A DNA stretch of 64,000 bases, from assembly GCF_005281475.1 (NCBI RefSeq), contig NZ_CP040106.1, forward strand, positions 5,632,001 through 5,696,000. Reading direction: 5' to 3'. The stretch comes from Echinicola rosea (GTDB lineage Bacteria; Bacteroidota; Bacteroidia; Cytophagales; Cyclobacteriaceae). Below are positions 8,532-16,432 of this stretch, in pieces. The notes under the pieces are model-generated. The model was not told where the DNA came from and did no database searches. It saw only the letters and a list, made by a program, of their open reading frames with translations. Each line of letters starts with the position of its first letter. Within the stretch, counting starts at the first letter, position 1. Both the position numbers and the translations under genes were made by a program.

Positions 8532-10017
8532 TTAATGTTCATGCGACTCGCCACCGAACGGCTTTATAAGAATGCCCACCGAAATAACGAAACCGTCAGT
8601 GGGGGCATAAATCTCCTGAAAAACGGGATTTCGGATAGTACCTGCCACCTCCGGAGAAAACCTGTTTTGCCTTCTATCTGTGAAGTTTTCGAAGTTGATG
8701 TAAGGGCTGCCCCAATTAAAATGTCTCTGCAACAACAAACCCAATAGCAAATAATCCCGGGTTTCGGCACCGTTGGAAAGATATTGCTTTCCGGTGTAAT
8801 ACATTTCGTAGCCGATTCTCCACTTTTCATTTTCGTACATCAACACCGTACCCGCATTATGTTTCGGTGTCAAAGGTTTTTGGGGACTGCCCGGAAGGTA
8901 GTTTAGCCTGGTATCGATGAATGCATAGTTGAGGAACCACCTAAAGTCATTTAAACTGAGTTTCAAGTTGGTTTCACTCCCCAAACTCTGGAGGTTATCA
9001 GGCGCATTGCCAAATGCATATTGACCTGTAGGCGTGGATTCCAACAACAAAGCATCGGAAATATAGGTGGTATAAAAAAGCTGGTTAACAGAAAGGAATA
9101 AATTGTCTGACAACGGCGTCCGGTAGTTGAAATCCAGGTTGACGCCATAGGATCTTTCGGCCTCCATGGTGCTTTTGTCCAGGGGCAGTACGTTCCGGTA
9201 ATGTAACATAGCCGCCTCCTCTGTAAACAAATCAGGTATTTTGTAGCCTAACCCACCACCTAAGCGGGTAGAAAACTTTTCATTTACATTCCATAAAAGA
9301 GAAATCCGGGGCAAGGTGAAGAAACCCCAATCTACCGAATAATCCCCCCTGAAACCTGTTTCGAGCGCAAGGGAATTGGCTAAATCGGTGGTGTTGTTTC
9401 CAAACACACCGTAGGTAACATCATTTTGATCCCTTGGCATTACCTCCCTATTTTCTATAAATGAATCGGTATAAAGATTGGCACCAAAAATCCAGTCTGA
9501 TTTGTCGTATCTCTTCGCGTAGGATATTTCTGAAAAGGTATTTGTCTGTTTCCCATCAAAGGTATAACCGGGGAGCGTCAATACCCGATCAAAAAATGAT
9601 ACGCTGTTTTTAACGGTAATATCCTGATCATCACCGAGGGAAAGCTCATAAGCAGCCTGGGTACTTATTCTATTGGATTCATTTGTTTCAAAATACTGAT
9701 GAATGCCGCCAACTTCGTTCCTTACCACCTCCATGTCTCCCCCTTCTCTTTTGTCCAATGTAGCATTGATACCTAACCATAATGTTGATCTTTCTGAGGG
9801 ATAATAGAATATTTTAGGATTGATGGATAAGGTTGTGGTTTTTGGGATATTTGTGAAACTGTCACTGTCCGGATTATATGGGCTATGGTAATGACCTGCA
9901 CCATAAAGGGTAACACCGAATTTTTCACCCCGCTTGCTGTAGAAAATATTTCCGGTACTTCCGCCAACATGGGTTTGGGATAATAATAAATCCAGACTTG
10001 GATCTTCTTCGGGTCTT
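8532..10017 (-). pseudogene. TonB-dependent receptor, C-terminal part separated by IS110
   Basis: This is the beta-barrel part of an outer-membrane receptor, starting in the family's plug/barrel linker RRPEEDPSLDLLL and ending in a short His-containing tail. It contains the typical barrel phrases YYPSERSTLWLGINATLD and FENFTDRRQNRFSPEV. The reading frame continues upstream to an ATG at 10046, but those first residues are encoded by IS110 sequence and are not native. Joining base 11655 to base 10014 restores one continuous frame of 730 codons, with the sequence VNMVSKRPEEDPS across the joint. In its present state the protein would lack signal peptide and plug and should not function. Confidence 0.85.
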
Positions 10018-10182
10018 CTATGTTGAAAAACAAGAGAATCAGCCAAAATCCTTTCATATAGGGTGTTTTTTTACAGTTTTCTCCCATAGTTTGTCAAAAC
10101 AATCGACTAACTTGAAAGTGTTGGGCCGAAACGGAATCAAGCTCTGCCGGGGGGCAACTTGCCAGGGATAGGTCCTTCCGAT

Positions 10183-10311
10183 GAATTATATTCATTTTAA
10201 CTGCGGGCTTGGGAATCCCTGTCCGCAGTTTTCAGTATAATTCAGAAGCGGTATGCCTAAGAAAACCCCACCGGTGAAACCTGATCTTCACGGCCCGGCT
10301 TTTTTATACCG
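10183..10311 (-). ncRNA. candidate bridge (seek) RNA of the IS110-type element
   Basis: The region downstream of the transposase holds two consecutive two-tier stem-loops. One has outer stem CGGTAT/ATACCG (10249-10254 with 10306-10311) and inner stem CCGGTGAA/TTCACGG (one bulge). The other has outer stem GAATTATA/TATAATTC (10183-10190 with 10236-10243) and inner stem AACTGCGG/CCGCAGTT (10199-10206 with 10223-10230). Each pair of stems encloses an asymmetric internal loop, which is the architecture of the guide loops in IS110 bridge RNAs. The location 3' of the transposase fits the IS1111 subgroup. The fold is seen; the function is inferred, and transcript ends are unknown. Confidence 0.55.
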
Positions 10312-10489
10312 TCAAACTTACCTCTTTAATCAATCTTCTATCAGCGGTCTGTATCTCGCCGCATCGTATTTTCATTTCAAAGAGGAGGGGGATGCAACCT
10401 TTGTGTAGCGGTCCTCCCTGTTCAGGGTGCTGCAATCCCAAAATTTCATTTCTTCCCCCATCCTGATTTTCAAGGTATATTTTTCCTTA

Positions 10490-11572
10490 TTATGATACTA
10501 CTCCGGTCACATATTCTTTCCGGTGGACGATCACATACCTGATCCTGTTCAGCAGTTTCCTGGCAATCCTTATGATGGCCTTGTTCTTTGGCATTGTTTT
10601 GATAAGTTCATTGAACTTGGCCATTAATGCCGGATCCTGCCTTATGGCTACCCAGGAGGCTTCGATCAGCATGATCTTCAGCTCCTTTCTTCCTCTGTTG
10701 ATCAGTTTGCCCACAACCATTTTATCGCCAGACCCATACATTCTTGGCACCAATCCCACATAATTACAGAGTTCATCAAGTCGCTTAAACCTTGTAAAAT
10801 CTCCCAGCTGGGTCAGAAAGGCCATCGCCGACATTAAGCCTATTCCCGGAACGGTTACCAAAAGATTATAACTGTCCTTATAGCGGGATGTCCGGGAAAG
10901 CTCACGGACTTGCCTGTTGATGCCCAACAGCTCCTTTCTTAGGTTATTGACAATTCGCACATAGTTGTCAATGAGTGGACCTACCATCGGATCTGCACCG
11001 GAGAGGCTTAACAGCCAATCTGTGTAGGGCCTGGACCAATACCTTGTTTGTGCTGTTGTAAAACGTTCAGCCATGCTTATTCCAAATTGAAACAACAACG
11101 ACTTGACCCTGTTCTTCTTTCTCGCAATATCTTTTACTATCCGGAACCTCTGACGGACTAACCCCCGGTCAGCTTCCAATTGCCTGTCCGGTATGTGGAT
11201 GCCCGACAACGCGCCGCTTCTCAGGGACCGCGCCAGTTTTCTGCTGTCGGCCTTATCGGTCTTCTGCAACTTCTCTTTCTGGCTGGTGGGAACATCTGCC
11301 GGATTTATCACCATGCAGTTTACACCTAGGTCCCGTAATCGCCGGCAGGACCCAAAACCACTGAACCCCGCCTCATAAACGGCGTGATAGGCAGCTCCCG
11401 GGAAGTTCTTTTCAAGATACCGCACCAGTTGCTCCGCATCCGGGTCACGGCTCATCGTCTTGTGTTCGTATTGCTCGCCATAGATGCTGACCTTCCAGCT
11501 TTTCTTGTGGTAGTCAATACCTACATAAACAGATTGCCCCTCAAATATCTTTTGACTATCTTTCCTTTGCAT
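10490..11572 (-). CDS. IS110/IS1111-family transposase (DEDD recombinase)
   Basis: The 360-residue protein has the N-terminal RuvC-like DEDD domain (YVGIDYHKKSWKVSIY at residues 16-31, YEAGFSGFGSCRRL, then QKTDKADSRKLAR). It also has the C-terminal Tnp20 domain with LLVTVPGIGLMSAMAFLTQL and LCNYVGLVPRMYGSGDK, a part of which carries the serine used for strand exchange. These proteins act with a structured RNA encoded by the same element to join donor and target. The frame is intact, so the insertion is probably recent. Confidence 0.92.
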   Translation of the reverse strand: MQRKDSQKIFEGQSVYVGIDYHKKSWKVSIYGEQYEHKTMSRDPDAEQLVRYLEKNFPGAAYHAVYEAGFSGFGSCRRLRDLGVNCMVINPADVPTSQKEKLQKTDKADSRKLARSLRSGALSGIHIPDRQLEADRGLVRQRFRIVKDIARKKNRVKSLLFQFGISMAERFTTAQTRYWSRPYTDWLLSLSGADPMVGPLIDNYVRIVNNLRKELLGINRQVRELSRTSRYKDSYNLLVTVPGIGLMSAMAFLTQLGDFTRFKRLDELCNYVGLVPRMYGSGDKMVVGKLINRGRKELKIMLIEASWVAIRQDPALMAKFNELIKTMPKNKAIIRIARKLLNRIRYVIVHRKEYVTGVVS

Positions 11573-11654
11573 AAGCTTGGTTCTTAACGTTTACATGATT
11601 TAATACTCTTGTTAAGTTAAGAATTTTGGCTTATGCACTTTTCAAACATAATAC

Positions 11655-12361
11655 CTTTTGGAAACCATATTGACCAAACCCGCAATGGCACCACCACCGT
11701 AAAGGGTCGATACACTGCCTTTTATTATTTCAAATTGCGAAAGGTCTAACGGCGGTATCTGCATAATGCTCAAATCACCGGAAAAACCACCGTATAAAGG
11801 AAACCCGTCCCGTAGTAATTGGGTGTACCTTCCGTCCAAACCCTGTATCCTTATACTTCTGTTTCCGCTGCTGAGGCTTGTTTGTTGAATCTGGATGCCT
11901 GTACTTTCCCGCAGTACCATGGAGATATTTGTGGAATTCATCAATGCTTTTTCTTCCAACTCTTCGCCGCCTATAAATTCAACACGGGTAGGGATGTCCG
12001 TTATGGTACGGGTACTCCGTGTGGCTTGTATTACCACTTCATTCAAGCTTTCTTCTGATTCCTCCAGATAGTAGGTAAAGGTATAAGAGGTGGACGAAAT
12101 TGTGATATTGTCTTTTAGTTTTTCAAATCCAATATAGGAAACTTCGATTCCGTAGGTACCCTCCTTCAGGTTTTCAATAATACCGACGCCGTTTATATCT
12201 GTTGTAGTCCCTATGGATAATTGCGGAATAAATATAGTAGCCCCAATTAGTTCTTCTTTGTTTTCCTCATCCAGCACCTTAACGCTTAAGGTAATATCTT
12301 GACCCAATAATAGGGTCGTTGAAAAAATCAGTAAGGTTAATGAAAGAAGTATCTTTGTCAT
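11655..12361 (-). pseudogene. TonB-dependent receptor, N-terminal part separated by IS110
   Basis: This part encodes the signal peptide (MTKILLSLTLLIFSTTLLLG), a carboxypeptidase-regulatory-like domain (residues about 22-105, VKVLDEENKEELIGATIFIP), and the plug domain with TRSTRTITDIPTRVEFIGGE and LDGRYTQLLRDGFPLYGG. It stops soon after entering IS110 sequence (last residues RYYV). The other part lies at 8532-10017. Before disruption the receptor had about 729 residues. Its place between a fur-like gene and a metal exporter suggests it moved a metal or metal chelate across the outer membrane. That substrate is inference. Confidence 0.85.
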
Positions 12362-12390
12362 TTCAGATTGTTATTTATCAGAATTTTAGA

Positions 12391-12424
12391 CAAAGGTAGA
12401 GCAATCGGGCTGCAACCCGATTGC
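12391..12424 (-). promoter_or_regulatory. promoter and palindromic operator of the TonB receptor/CDF unit
   Basis: A perfect palindrome, GCAATCGGG-N6-CCCGATTGC, occupies 12401-12424. On the minus strand it is followed at once by TACCTTTG (12391-12398), a good Bacteroidota -7 element, 30 bp before the receptor start codon. The palindrome therefore covers the place where polymerase would bind. It stands directly after the stop codon of the fur-like gene, so it may be that regulator's binding site, although a hairpin role in ending the fur transcript is also possible. Confidence 0.5.
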
Positions 12425-12429
12425 AAAGT

Positions 12430-12840
12430 TTAACGGTTGCACTTATCGCACAATCCTTTGATTACCATATTGGCTTGTTCCATTTTGAAATTTTTGGGAA
12501 GGTTTACAGTCTGAACAGGGTAATCCAGAAGGCAATAGGTAAGATTGCATGATGTGCAGTAAAAGTGGTAATGAAGATCTTCAGGGTCACAATTGCAGCC
12601 TTCAACACAGACGGCATATTTTGTCATGCCCGAGCCGTCTTCGATGCTGTGAATGACTTTGTGTTCCTCGAAGGTTTTCAAAGTGCGAAATATGGAGCTA
12701 CGGTCGGTCTGAGTAAGTGAAGCTTCAATTTCTTTCAAAGATTGCGCCTGCTTTTGCTCTACCAGGTGGCGCAGGACAACAATCCTTACTGCCGTGGGTT
12801 TAACCTGCTTTATTCGAAATATTTCTTCTATTTGCTTCAT
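12430..12840 (-). CDS. Fur-family metal-responsive transcriptional regulator
   Basis: With the start at 12840 (MKQIEEIFRIKQVK) the protein has 136 residues; an earlier in-frame start at 12870 would add ten atypical residues. The N-terminal winged helix contains VKPTAVRIVVLRHLVEQKQAQS and TDRSSIFRTLKTFEEHKVIHSI. The C-terminal part has the zinc-binding pairs CTSC and CDKC and the histidine-rich LHYHFYC. These features match Fur/Zur-like dimeric repressors. It is placed between acr3 and the TonB receptor/CDF genes, all on the minus strand. A perfect 24-bp palindrome follows its stop codon at the receptor promoter. Which metal it senses cannot be read from the sequence. Confidence 0.85.
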   Translation of the reverse strand: MKQIEEIFRIKQVKPTAVRIVVLRHLVEQKQAQSLKEIEASLTQTDRSSIFRTLKTFEEHKVIHSIEDGSGMTKYAVCVEGCNCDPEDLHYHFYCTSCNLTYCLLDYPVQTVNLPKNFKMEQANMVIKGLCDKCNR

Positions 12841-13005
12841 TATAAAAGACAGAGGTTTTTCATATCCCAATTTAGGATTTCCTTTTTACCAAAGAGCCGG
12901 GTTGTTATTGCGGCCTAAAACCGGAAACAACGATTCTGTATTATAAGTTATGGAAATGTAATTAACTCCCTTTTGGTCTTTCACATTCCCGGTCTGCCTC
13001 ACCGG

Positions 13006-14091
13006 TCACACCCATTTCGCATATTCCTTATTCTCGGTTAAGGAAACATCTTTTGCTGGATAATATTTGTTTTTTAACCAGAAGGAGACCCTCACCAATA
13101 ATATCAATGCCGGAACTTCTACCAAGGGACCGATCACTCCCGTGAATGCCTGACCTGAGTTCAGGCCAAAAACAGCAATTGCTACGGCTATGGCAAGCTC
13201 AAAATTATTTCCGGCAGCTGTAAATGCAACTGCCGCATTTTGATCGTAAGGGGCACCCATGGCTTTGGAAAAGAAAAAGCCGATGATGAACATCAGTGCG
13301 AAATAAATAAGCATCGGCACGGCAATCCGTACCACATCCATGGGTATTTCCACGATTAGTTCACCCTTCAAAGAAAACATCACCACAATGGTAAACAGCA
13401 ACGCAACAAGGGTTAGTGGGGATATAGCAGGAATAAACTTGTTGTTATACCAATTTGCCCCTTTCCATTTAACAAGAAAGACCCTGCTCAGCAAGCCTGC
13501 CAGGAAAGGAACGCCTAGATAAATAGCCACACTTTCCGCAATTTTCCCGATTGAAATATCTATCAGCGCACCTTCAAAACCAAAATACGGGGGAAGAACC
13601 GTAATAAACAACCAGGCATAAAAGCTATATCCAAACACCTGGAATATACTGTTTAAGGCTACCAATCCGGCACCGTACTCATTGCTGCCTTCGGCGAGGT
13701 CGTTCCATACCAGAACCATGGCGATACAACGGGCCAGACCGATAAGTATCAACCCTACCATATACTCAGGATAATCATGGAGGAAAACCAGGGCCAGGAT
13801 AAACATTAGAACCGGCCCGATCACCCAATTCAAAGCCAATGAAACGGATAGGAGTTTCACATTTTTAAATACCTTCGGCAAATGGGCATAATTTACCTTT
13901 GCCAAAGGAGGGTACATCATCAGTATAAGCCCTATGGCAATAGGAATGTTTGTACTCCCACTGCTGAAGGAATTTATATAGTCCGCACTGGTTGGGACAA
14001 AATTACCTAAAGCCACTCCAAGCCCCATAGCTAGGAAGATCCACAGCGTAAGATAGCTGTCGAGAAATCGCAATTTCTTTTTGGTAGACAT
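13006..14091 (-). CDS. acr3: arsenite efflux transporter, ACR3 family
   Basis: The 361-residue protein has about ten hydrophobic segments and exports arsenite across the inner membrane. Cys122 in [14 protein letters not shown] is the conserved cysteine of the ACR3 family. The segments [20 protein letters not shown] and [15 protein letters not shown] are also typical. Its start follows the stop of arsC by one base, so the two are translationally coupled in an ars operon ordered arsR-DUF6428-arsC-acr3. Nothing in the sequence suggests damage. Confidence 0.93.
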   Translation of the reverse strand: MSTKKKLRFLDSYLTLWIFLAMGLGVALGNFVPTSADYINSFSSGSTNIPIAIGLILMMYPPLAKVNYAHLPKVFKNVKLLSVSLALNWVIGPVLMFILALVFLHDYPEYMVGLILIGLARCIAMVLVWNDLAEGSNEYGAGLVALNSIFQVFGYSFYAWLFITVLPPYFGFEGALIDISIGKIAESVAIYLGVPFLAGLLSRVFLVKWKGANWYNNKFIPAISPLTLVALLFTIVVMFSLKGELIVEIPMDVVRIAVPMLIYFALMFIIGFFFSKAMGAPYDQNAAVAFTAAGNNFELAIAVAIAVFGLNSGQAFTGVIGPLVEVPALILLVRVSFWLKNKYYPAKDVSLTENKEYAKWV

Positions 14092-14092
14092 A

Positions 14093-14713
14093 TTATTGTT
14101 TTTTTTCTATCTGAGAAAACACATAAAACAGTTCAGAGGCTATCTGTAGGCTCCGTTCCATGTATTTTTCTTCCTGTTGGGGGGTGTTGTCGAATAATTT
14201 TGGGTCTTCAAAGGTTATAGGGATGCGCTTTTCTGCCCCTTCTATAAAAGGGCAATTTCCATCAGCCTGGGAACAGGTCATAATCGCCGCAAATCCGGAT
14301 CTGGGGTTAAAATCATGATCGTATTTCTTGGAAAAACCAATGACTGGATGTTCGTTATCCGAATACTTAATGCTGTAAGCAGGATTGGTGCCTTCCGCAA
14401 AAGCAATGATCTTAAAACCTGATTTTTCCAGAGCTTTTGCCGCCATTGGAAATAAGGCCGTTGCTTCCGTACCTCCGGAATAACTGAAAACATTTTTCAG
14501 CCCTAAATGAAATGCGATTGCCTGTGCCCACACTTGTGACAAATGGCTCCTTCTTGAGTTATGGGTACAGATAAAGTTTAGCCTGATTTCTTCGTCATTT
14601 GCCACTTTGGCCTGGACAAATTCAATGAGCGGTAGCAATGTGGTTCTACGTTCACTGGATATTCCTGTGACATCAAGTGAATCAACCACTTCTTTTATTT
14701 TGGGAAATAACAT
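14093..14713 (-). CDS. arsC: arsenate reductase / low-molecular-weight phosphatase-like ArsC
   Basis: The 206-residue protein reduces arsenate to arsenite for export by ACR3. It has the low-molecular-weight tyrosine phosphatase P-loop C-x5-R at residues 49-55 ([10 protein letters not shown]), where Cys49 is the nucleophile, and later acid and cysteine positions around [12 protein letters not shown]. The protein is longer than the classic thioredoxin-coupled ArsC because of an N-terminal helix region (residues 1-40). This longer form is common in Bacteroidota ars operons. It lies between the DUF6428 gene and acr3. Confidence 0.88.
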   Translation of the reverse strand: MLFPKIKEVVDSLDVTGISSERRTTLLPLIEFVQAKVANDEEIRLNFICTHNSRRSHLSQVWAQAIAFHLGLKNVFSYSGGTEATALFPMAAKALEKSGFKIIAFAEGTNPAYSIKYSDNEHPVIGFSKKYDHDFNPRSGFAAIMTCSQADGNCPFIEGAEKRIPITFEDPKLFDNTPQQEEKYMERSLQIASELFYVFSQIEKKQ

Positions 14714-14744
14714 TTGAATAAAGGTATTTTTTTAGAATGGGAAA

Positions 14745-15200
14745 TTAGCAACAGCCTGAATTGGGGGTACAGCATGAAGCTTCCTGCTCAACGGGCAGCT
14801 TATCCTGCGGTATCCCACACTTGTCTCTGGCCAGACAATCCGTCTGTTTGGTTGTCAGCAAAAAGCTTTTGCCGTCGTAATCCAAACCATATTTTCCAAT
14901 GGTCTCACCCTGGTATTCCACCTCTATTTCCCAATCCCCAAGCTTTAAAACTTTTTCAGAAAGGGTAATGATATTGGTCAGTTTTTCCGGATGGAGCCTG
15001 TGGTCATAATCATTGGCATTCCAAAGCTGGAAATTGATAACAGATTCACTTCGCTCCGTACCCCCGCAATCAATAAAATGCTTTTCGATCCGCCCTACTT
15101 CGGTGACATGGAAATGGGCAGACACCTTTTCCCCATCAGGCAAAAGAAATTGTATTTGATCTGATTGATTTAAGATTTGTTTGATTTCTGATAGTCTCAT
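14745..15200 (-). CDS. DUF6428 family protein of the ars operon
   Basis: The 151-residue protein resembles the DUF6428 family, which is found in arsenic operons of Bacteroidota and has no established function. It is soluble, begins MRLSEIKQILNQ, carries FHVTEVGRIEKHFIDCGG and ends with a cysteine-rich tail (EASCCTPNSGCC). The tail's paired cysteines could bind arsenite or another thiophilic metal, which is inference. It sits between arsR and arsC in the same direction, so it is expected to be induced with them. Confidence 0.8.
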   Translation of the reverse strand: MRLSEIKQILNQSDQIQFLLPDGEKVSAHFHVTEVGRIEKHFIDCGGTERSESVINFQLWNANDYDHRLHPEKLTNIITLSEKVLKLGDWEIEVEYQGETIGKYGLDYDGKSFLLTTKQTDCLARDKCGIPQDKLPVEQEASCCTPNSGCC

Positions 15201-15277
15201 AGCTTTGTTTTTTATGTGTCGGAAATTATTTAAGATTTATTACATTGCTATATTACGATGGAAGAATATAAATTTTT

Positions 15278-15613
15278 TTAACAACAATTTTCCGGGGAAG
15301 AAGGGGTAAATTCGTTAAACATGCGGATAAACTGGCTTTTTATCGCTTCCCACCTAATCGGGTTAATACAATAACACACTCTTGTTCCTTCAATATCCCC
15401 CTGGATAATACCTATTTCCTTCAATTCCCGTAAATGCTGGCTGATGGTGGCTTGGGCAAGACCCAGTTCCTGTACCAGATCGCTATTAATACAAGTGTTT
15501 GTCTTGAGAAGATATTGAATAATGGCAATACGGGCCGGATGTGCAAACGCCTTGGCGGTTAAAGCCAACTCGTTCTGTACATCTGAAAACAATTCTGATT
15601 TGGTTAGTCCCAT
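15278..15613 (-). CDS. arsR: ArsR-family arsenic-responsive repressor
   Basis: The 111-residue protein has the ArsR winged helix-turn-helix (AFAHPARIAIIQYLLKTNTC, then LVQELGLAQATISQHLRELKEIGII). Cysteines at the end of the dimer helix region (CINPI) and in the C-terminal NCC could form the arsenite site. It is the first gene of the arsR-DUF6428-arsC-acr3 operon. A palindrome ATCGTAA-CA-TTACGAT lies 15 bp upstream of its start and is a likely operator. A weaker relative of that sequence lies downstream of arsR near 15244-15259. Confidence 0.9.
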   Translation of the reverse strand: MGLTKSELFSDVQNELALTAKAFAHPARIAIIQYLLKTNTCINSDLVQELGLAQATISQHLRELKEIGIIQGDIEGTRVCYCINPIRWEAIKSQFIRMFNEFTPSSPENCC

Positions 15614-15627
15614 ATTTTATTTATAAC

Positions 15628-15643
15628 ATCGTAACATTACGAT
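15628..15643 (-). promoter_or_regulatory. probable ArsR operator
   Basis: ATCGTAA-CA-TTACGAT is a perfect 7-2-7 inverted repeat 15 bp before the arsR start codon. A second, degenerate copy with TATTACGAT occurs at about 15250-15259 between arsR and the DUF6428 gene. ArsR-family repressors bind such sites, so autorepression is expected. Confidence 0.55.
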
Positions 15644-15823
15644 TAACCGATTAGACTACCAAAATAGTTTCGCCTTATTAAAAAATATTTTTGCTTAGAA
15701 CGTGTAAGATTTTGGCGCAAGAATCTGGCTTTGTGAGGGATCAAGAATGAAGCTTGTCAGAATTTTCACTAGGGGAAAAAATCCTCCATAGTTGTCATTG
15801 GTGACTGCCTATCTTCACAATCT

Positions 15824-15872
15824 CGGCAAAATAACGCTGAAGAATAGTGGCAACTTACCAGTAAAGTTGACA
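15824..15872 (-). repeat. right terminal inverted repeat of the TniAB transposon
   Basis: Read on the minus strand from 15872 this end starts TGTCAACTTTACTGGTAAGT and runs to TTTTGCCG at 15824. About 38 of 49 positions agree with the left end. It lies about 210 bp upstream of arsR. The next seven bases on the plus strand, ATTTAGG, repeat the bases just outside the left end. Confidence 0.8.
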
Positions 15873-16059
15873 ATTTAGGGGACCTTCCCAGGGCAAACGC
15901 ATTTAAAAAACGTTCCTATTTGCATTATTATCTGCCGTTCCTACGGAACTTACCCTTTTGTGTGTTTTCATTTTTGGTGCATGCCGTAATGACAATAACC
16001 AAATACGGAAATCCTCAAAAAATTCCATGACATGCCCTTTAGGACCGGGCGCAGGTCGA

Positions 16060-16431
16060 TCACCTGCCAAAATAATAAGGAGTGTTCCGCTCAAATAACG
16101 TGCGGAACCTGTTGCCGGTAAGGGCGCTGAACCCGCCGATCAGAAACCCAAGCAAGGCGGTGACCAGCATCAGCACCTCCCCATTGCCCATCCCCATGAT
16201 GTCGGCCATTTGCTCCGGCAGTTGGGAACCGGTATTGACGGTGATCCAGTAGCCCTGCCCCAGCCAGGTCAGGCCAACGCCCAGCCCTGCGGCAAAAAAC
16301 ACCCGGCTGCCATTGCCCCCTATGGCTGCTCCCATGGCGGCCCATACCAACATCATCATCCAATAGGTAAGCCACGGCCCCAATAGAACCGTTGCAATCA
16401 CGTAAATCACGAGCCAAAGTGCGAATTTCAT
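16060..16431 (-). CDS. small integral membrane protein of unknown function
   Basis: The 123-residue protein has about four hydrophobic segments, for example FALWLVIYVIATVLLGPWL at the N terminus and LMLVTALLGFLIGGFSAL near the C terminus. I do not recognise the family. Its start lies one base after the stop codon of the penicillin-acylase-like gene, so the two form one transcription unit and are probably translationally coupled. The end of the gene is 187 bp from the right border of the transposon, so the insertion did not damage it. Confidence 0.6.
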   Translation of the reverse strand: MKFALWLVIYVIATVLLGPWLTYWMMMLVWAAMGAAIGGNGSRVFFAAGLGVGLTWLGQGYWITVNTGSQLPEQMADIMGMGNGEVLMLVTALLGFLIGGFSALTGNRFRTLFERNTPYYFGR

Positions 16432-16432
16432 A

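Larger units (their letters stand above)
10018..11654 (-). mobile_element. IS110-family (IS1111-like) insertion sequence inside the TonB receptor gene
   Basis: The element is about 1,637 bp. The borders were set by rebuilding the interrupted receptor frame and are uncertain by the 3 bp AAG that flank both sides. It has one transposase gene on the minus strand, about 80 bp upstream of it and about 470 bp non-coding downstream. Short subterminal inverted repeats are visible: ATGTTTGAAAA near 11641-11651, and ATGTTGAAAAA in the same sense from the other end near 10020-10030. Subterminal repeats and a long 3' non-coding end are features of the IS1111 subgroup. No larger target duplication is visible. 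Confidence 0.8.
4569..15872. mobile_element. Tn7/Tn5053-type transposon carrying metal and arsenic resistance genes
   Basis: The element is about 11,304 bp. Its ends match as inverted repeats for 49 bp: 4569-4617 against the reverse complement of 15824-15872, ungapped, about 38 identities, both beginning TGT and sharing TATTCTTCAG and TTTGCCG. The 7-bp sequence ATTTAGG directly abuts both ends (4562-4568 and 15873-15879) and looks like the target duplication, although 5 bp is the usual size for this group. Inside are tniB, tniA, a divergent serine resolvase, a CDF transporter, a TonB receptor broken by IS110, a fur-like gene and an arsR-DUF6428-arsC-acr3 operon. I see no TniQ/TnsD gene and no cas gene, so target choice by those routes is not evident. 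Confidence 0.85.
15614..16059. other. non-coding end of the transposon and flanking chromosome
   Basis: From 15614 to 15872 this is the non-coding right end of the transposon, including the ArsR operator and the terminal inverted repeat. From 15873 to 16059 it is chromosomal flank with no supported gene; a 63-codon frame in it has no recognisable features. Confidence 0.6.

Noticed and set aside
10017..10046. ATG at 10046 as the start of an independent 504-residue receptor
   Set aside because: The first residues are encoded by IS110 sequence and there is no signal peptide or plug; it is the broken end of the receptor gene.
4569..15872. CRISPR-associated transposon
   Set aside because: TniA and TniB are present, but I see no cas gene, no TniQ and no repeat-spacer array in or next to the element.
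15903..16094. 63-codon frame at the right transposon flank
   Set aside because: No features, and it overlaps the start of the better supported membrane protein gene.
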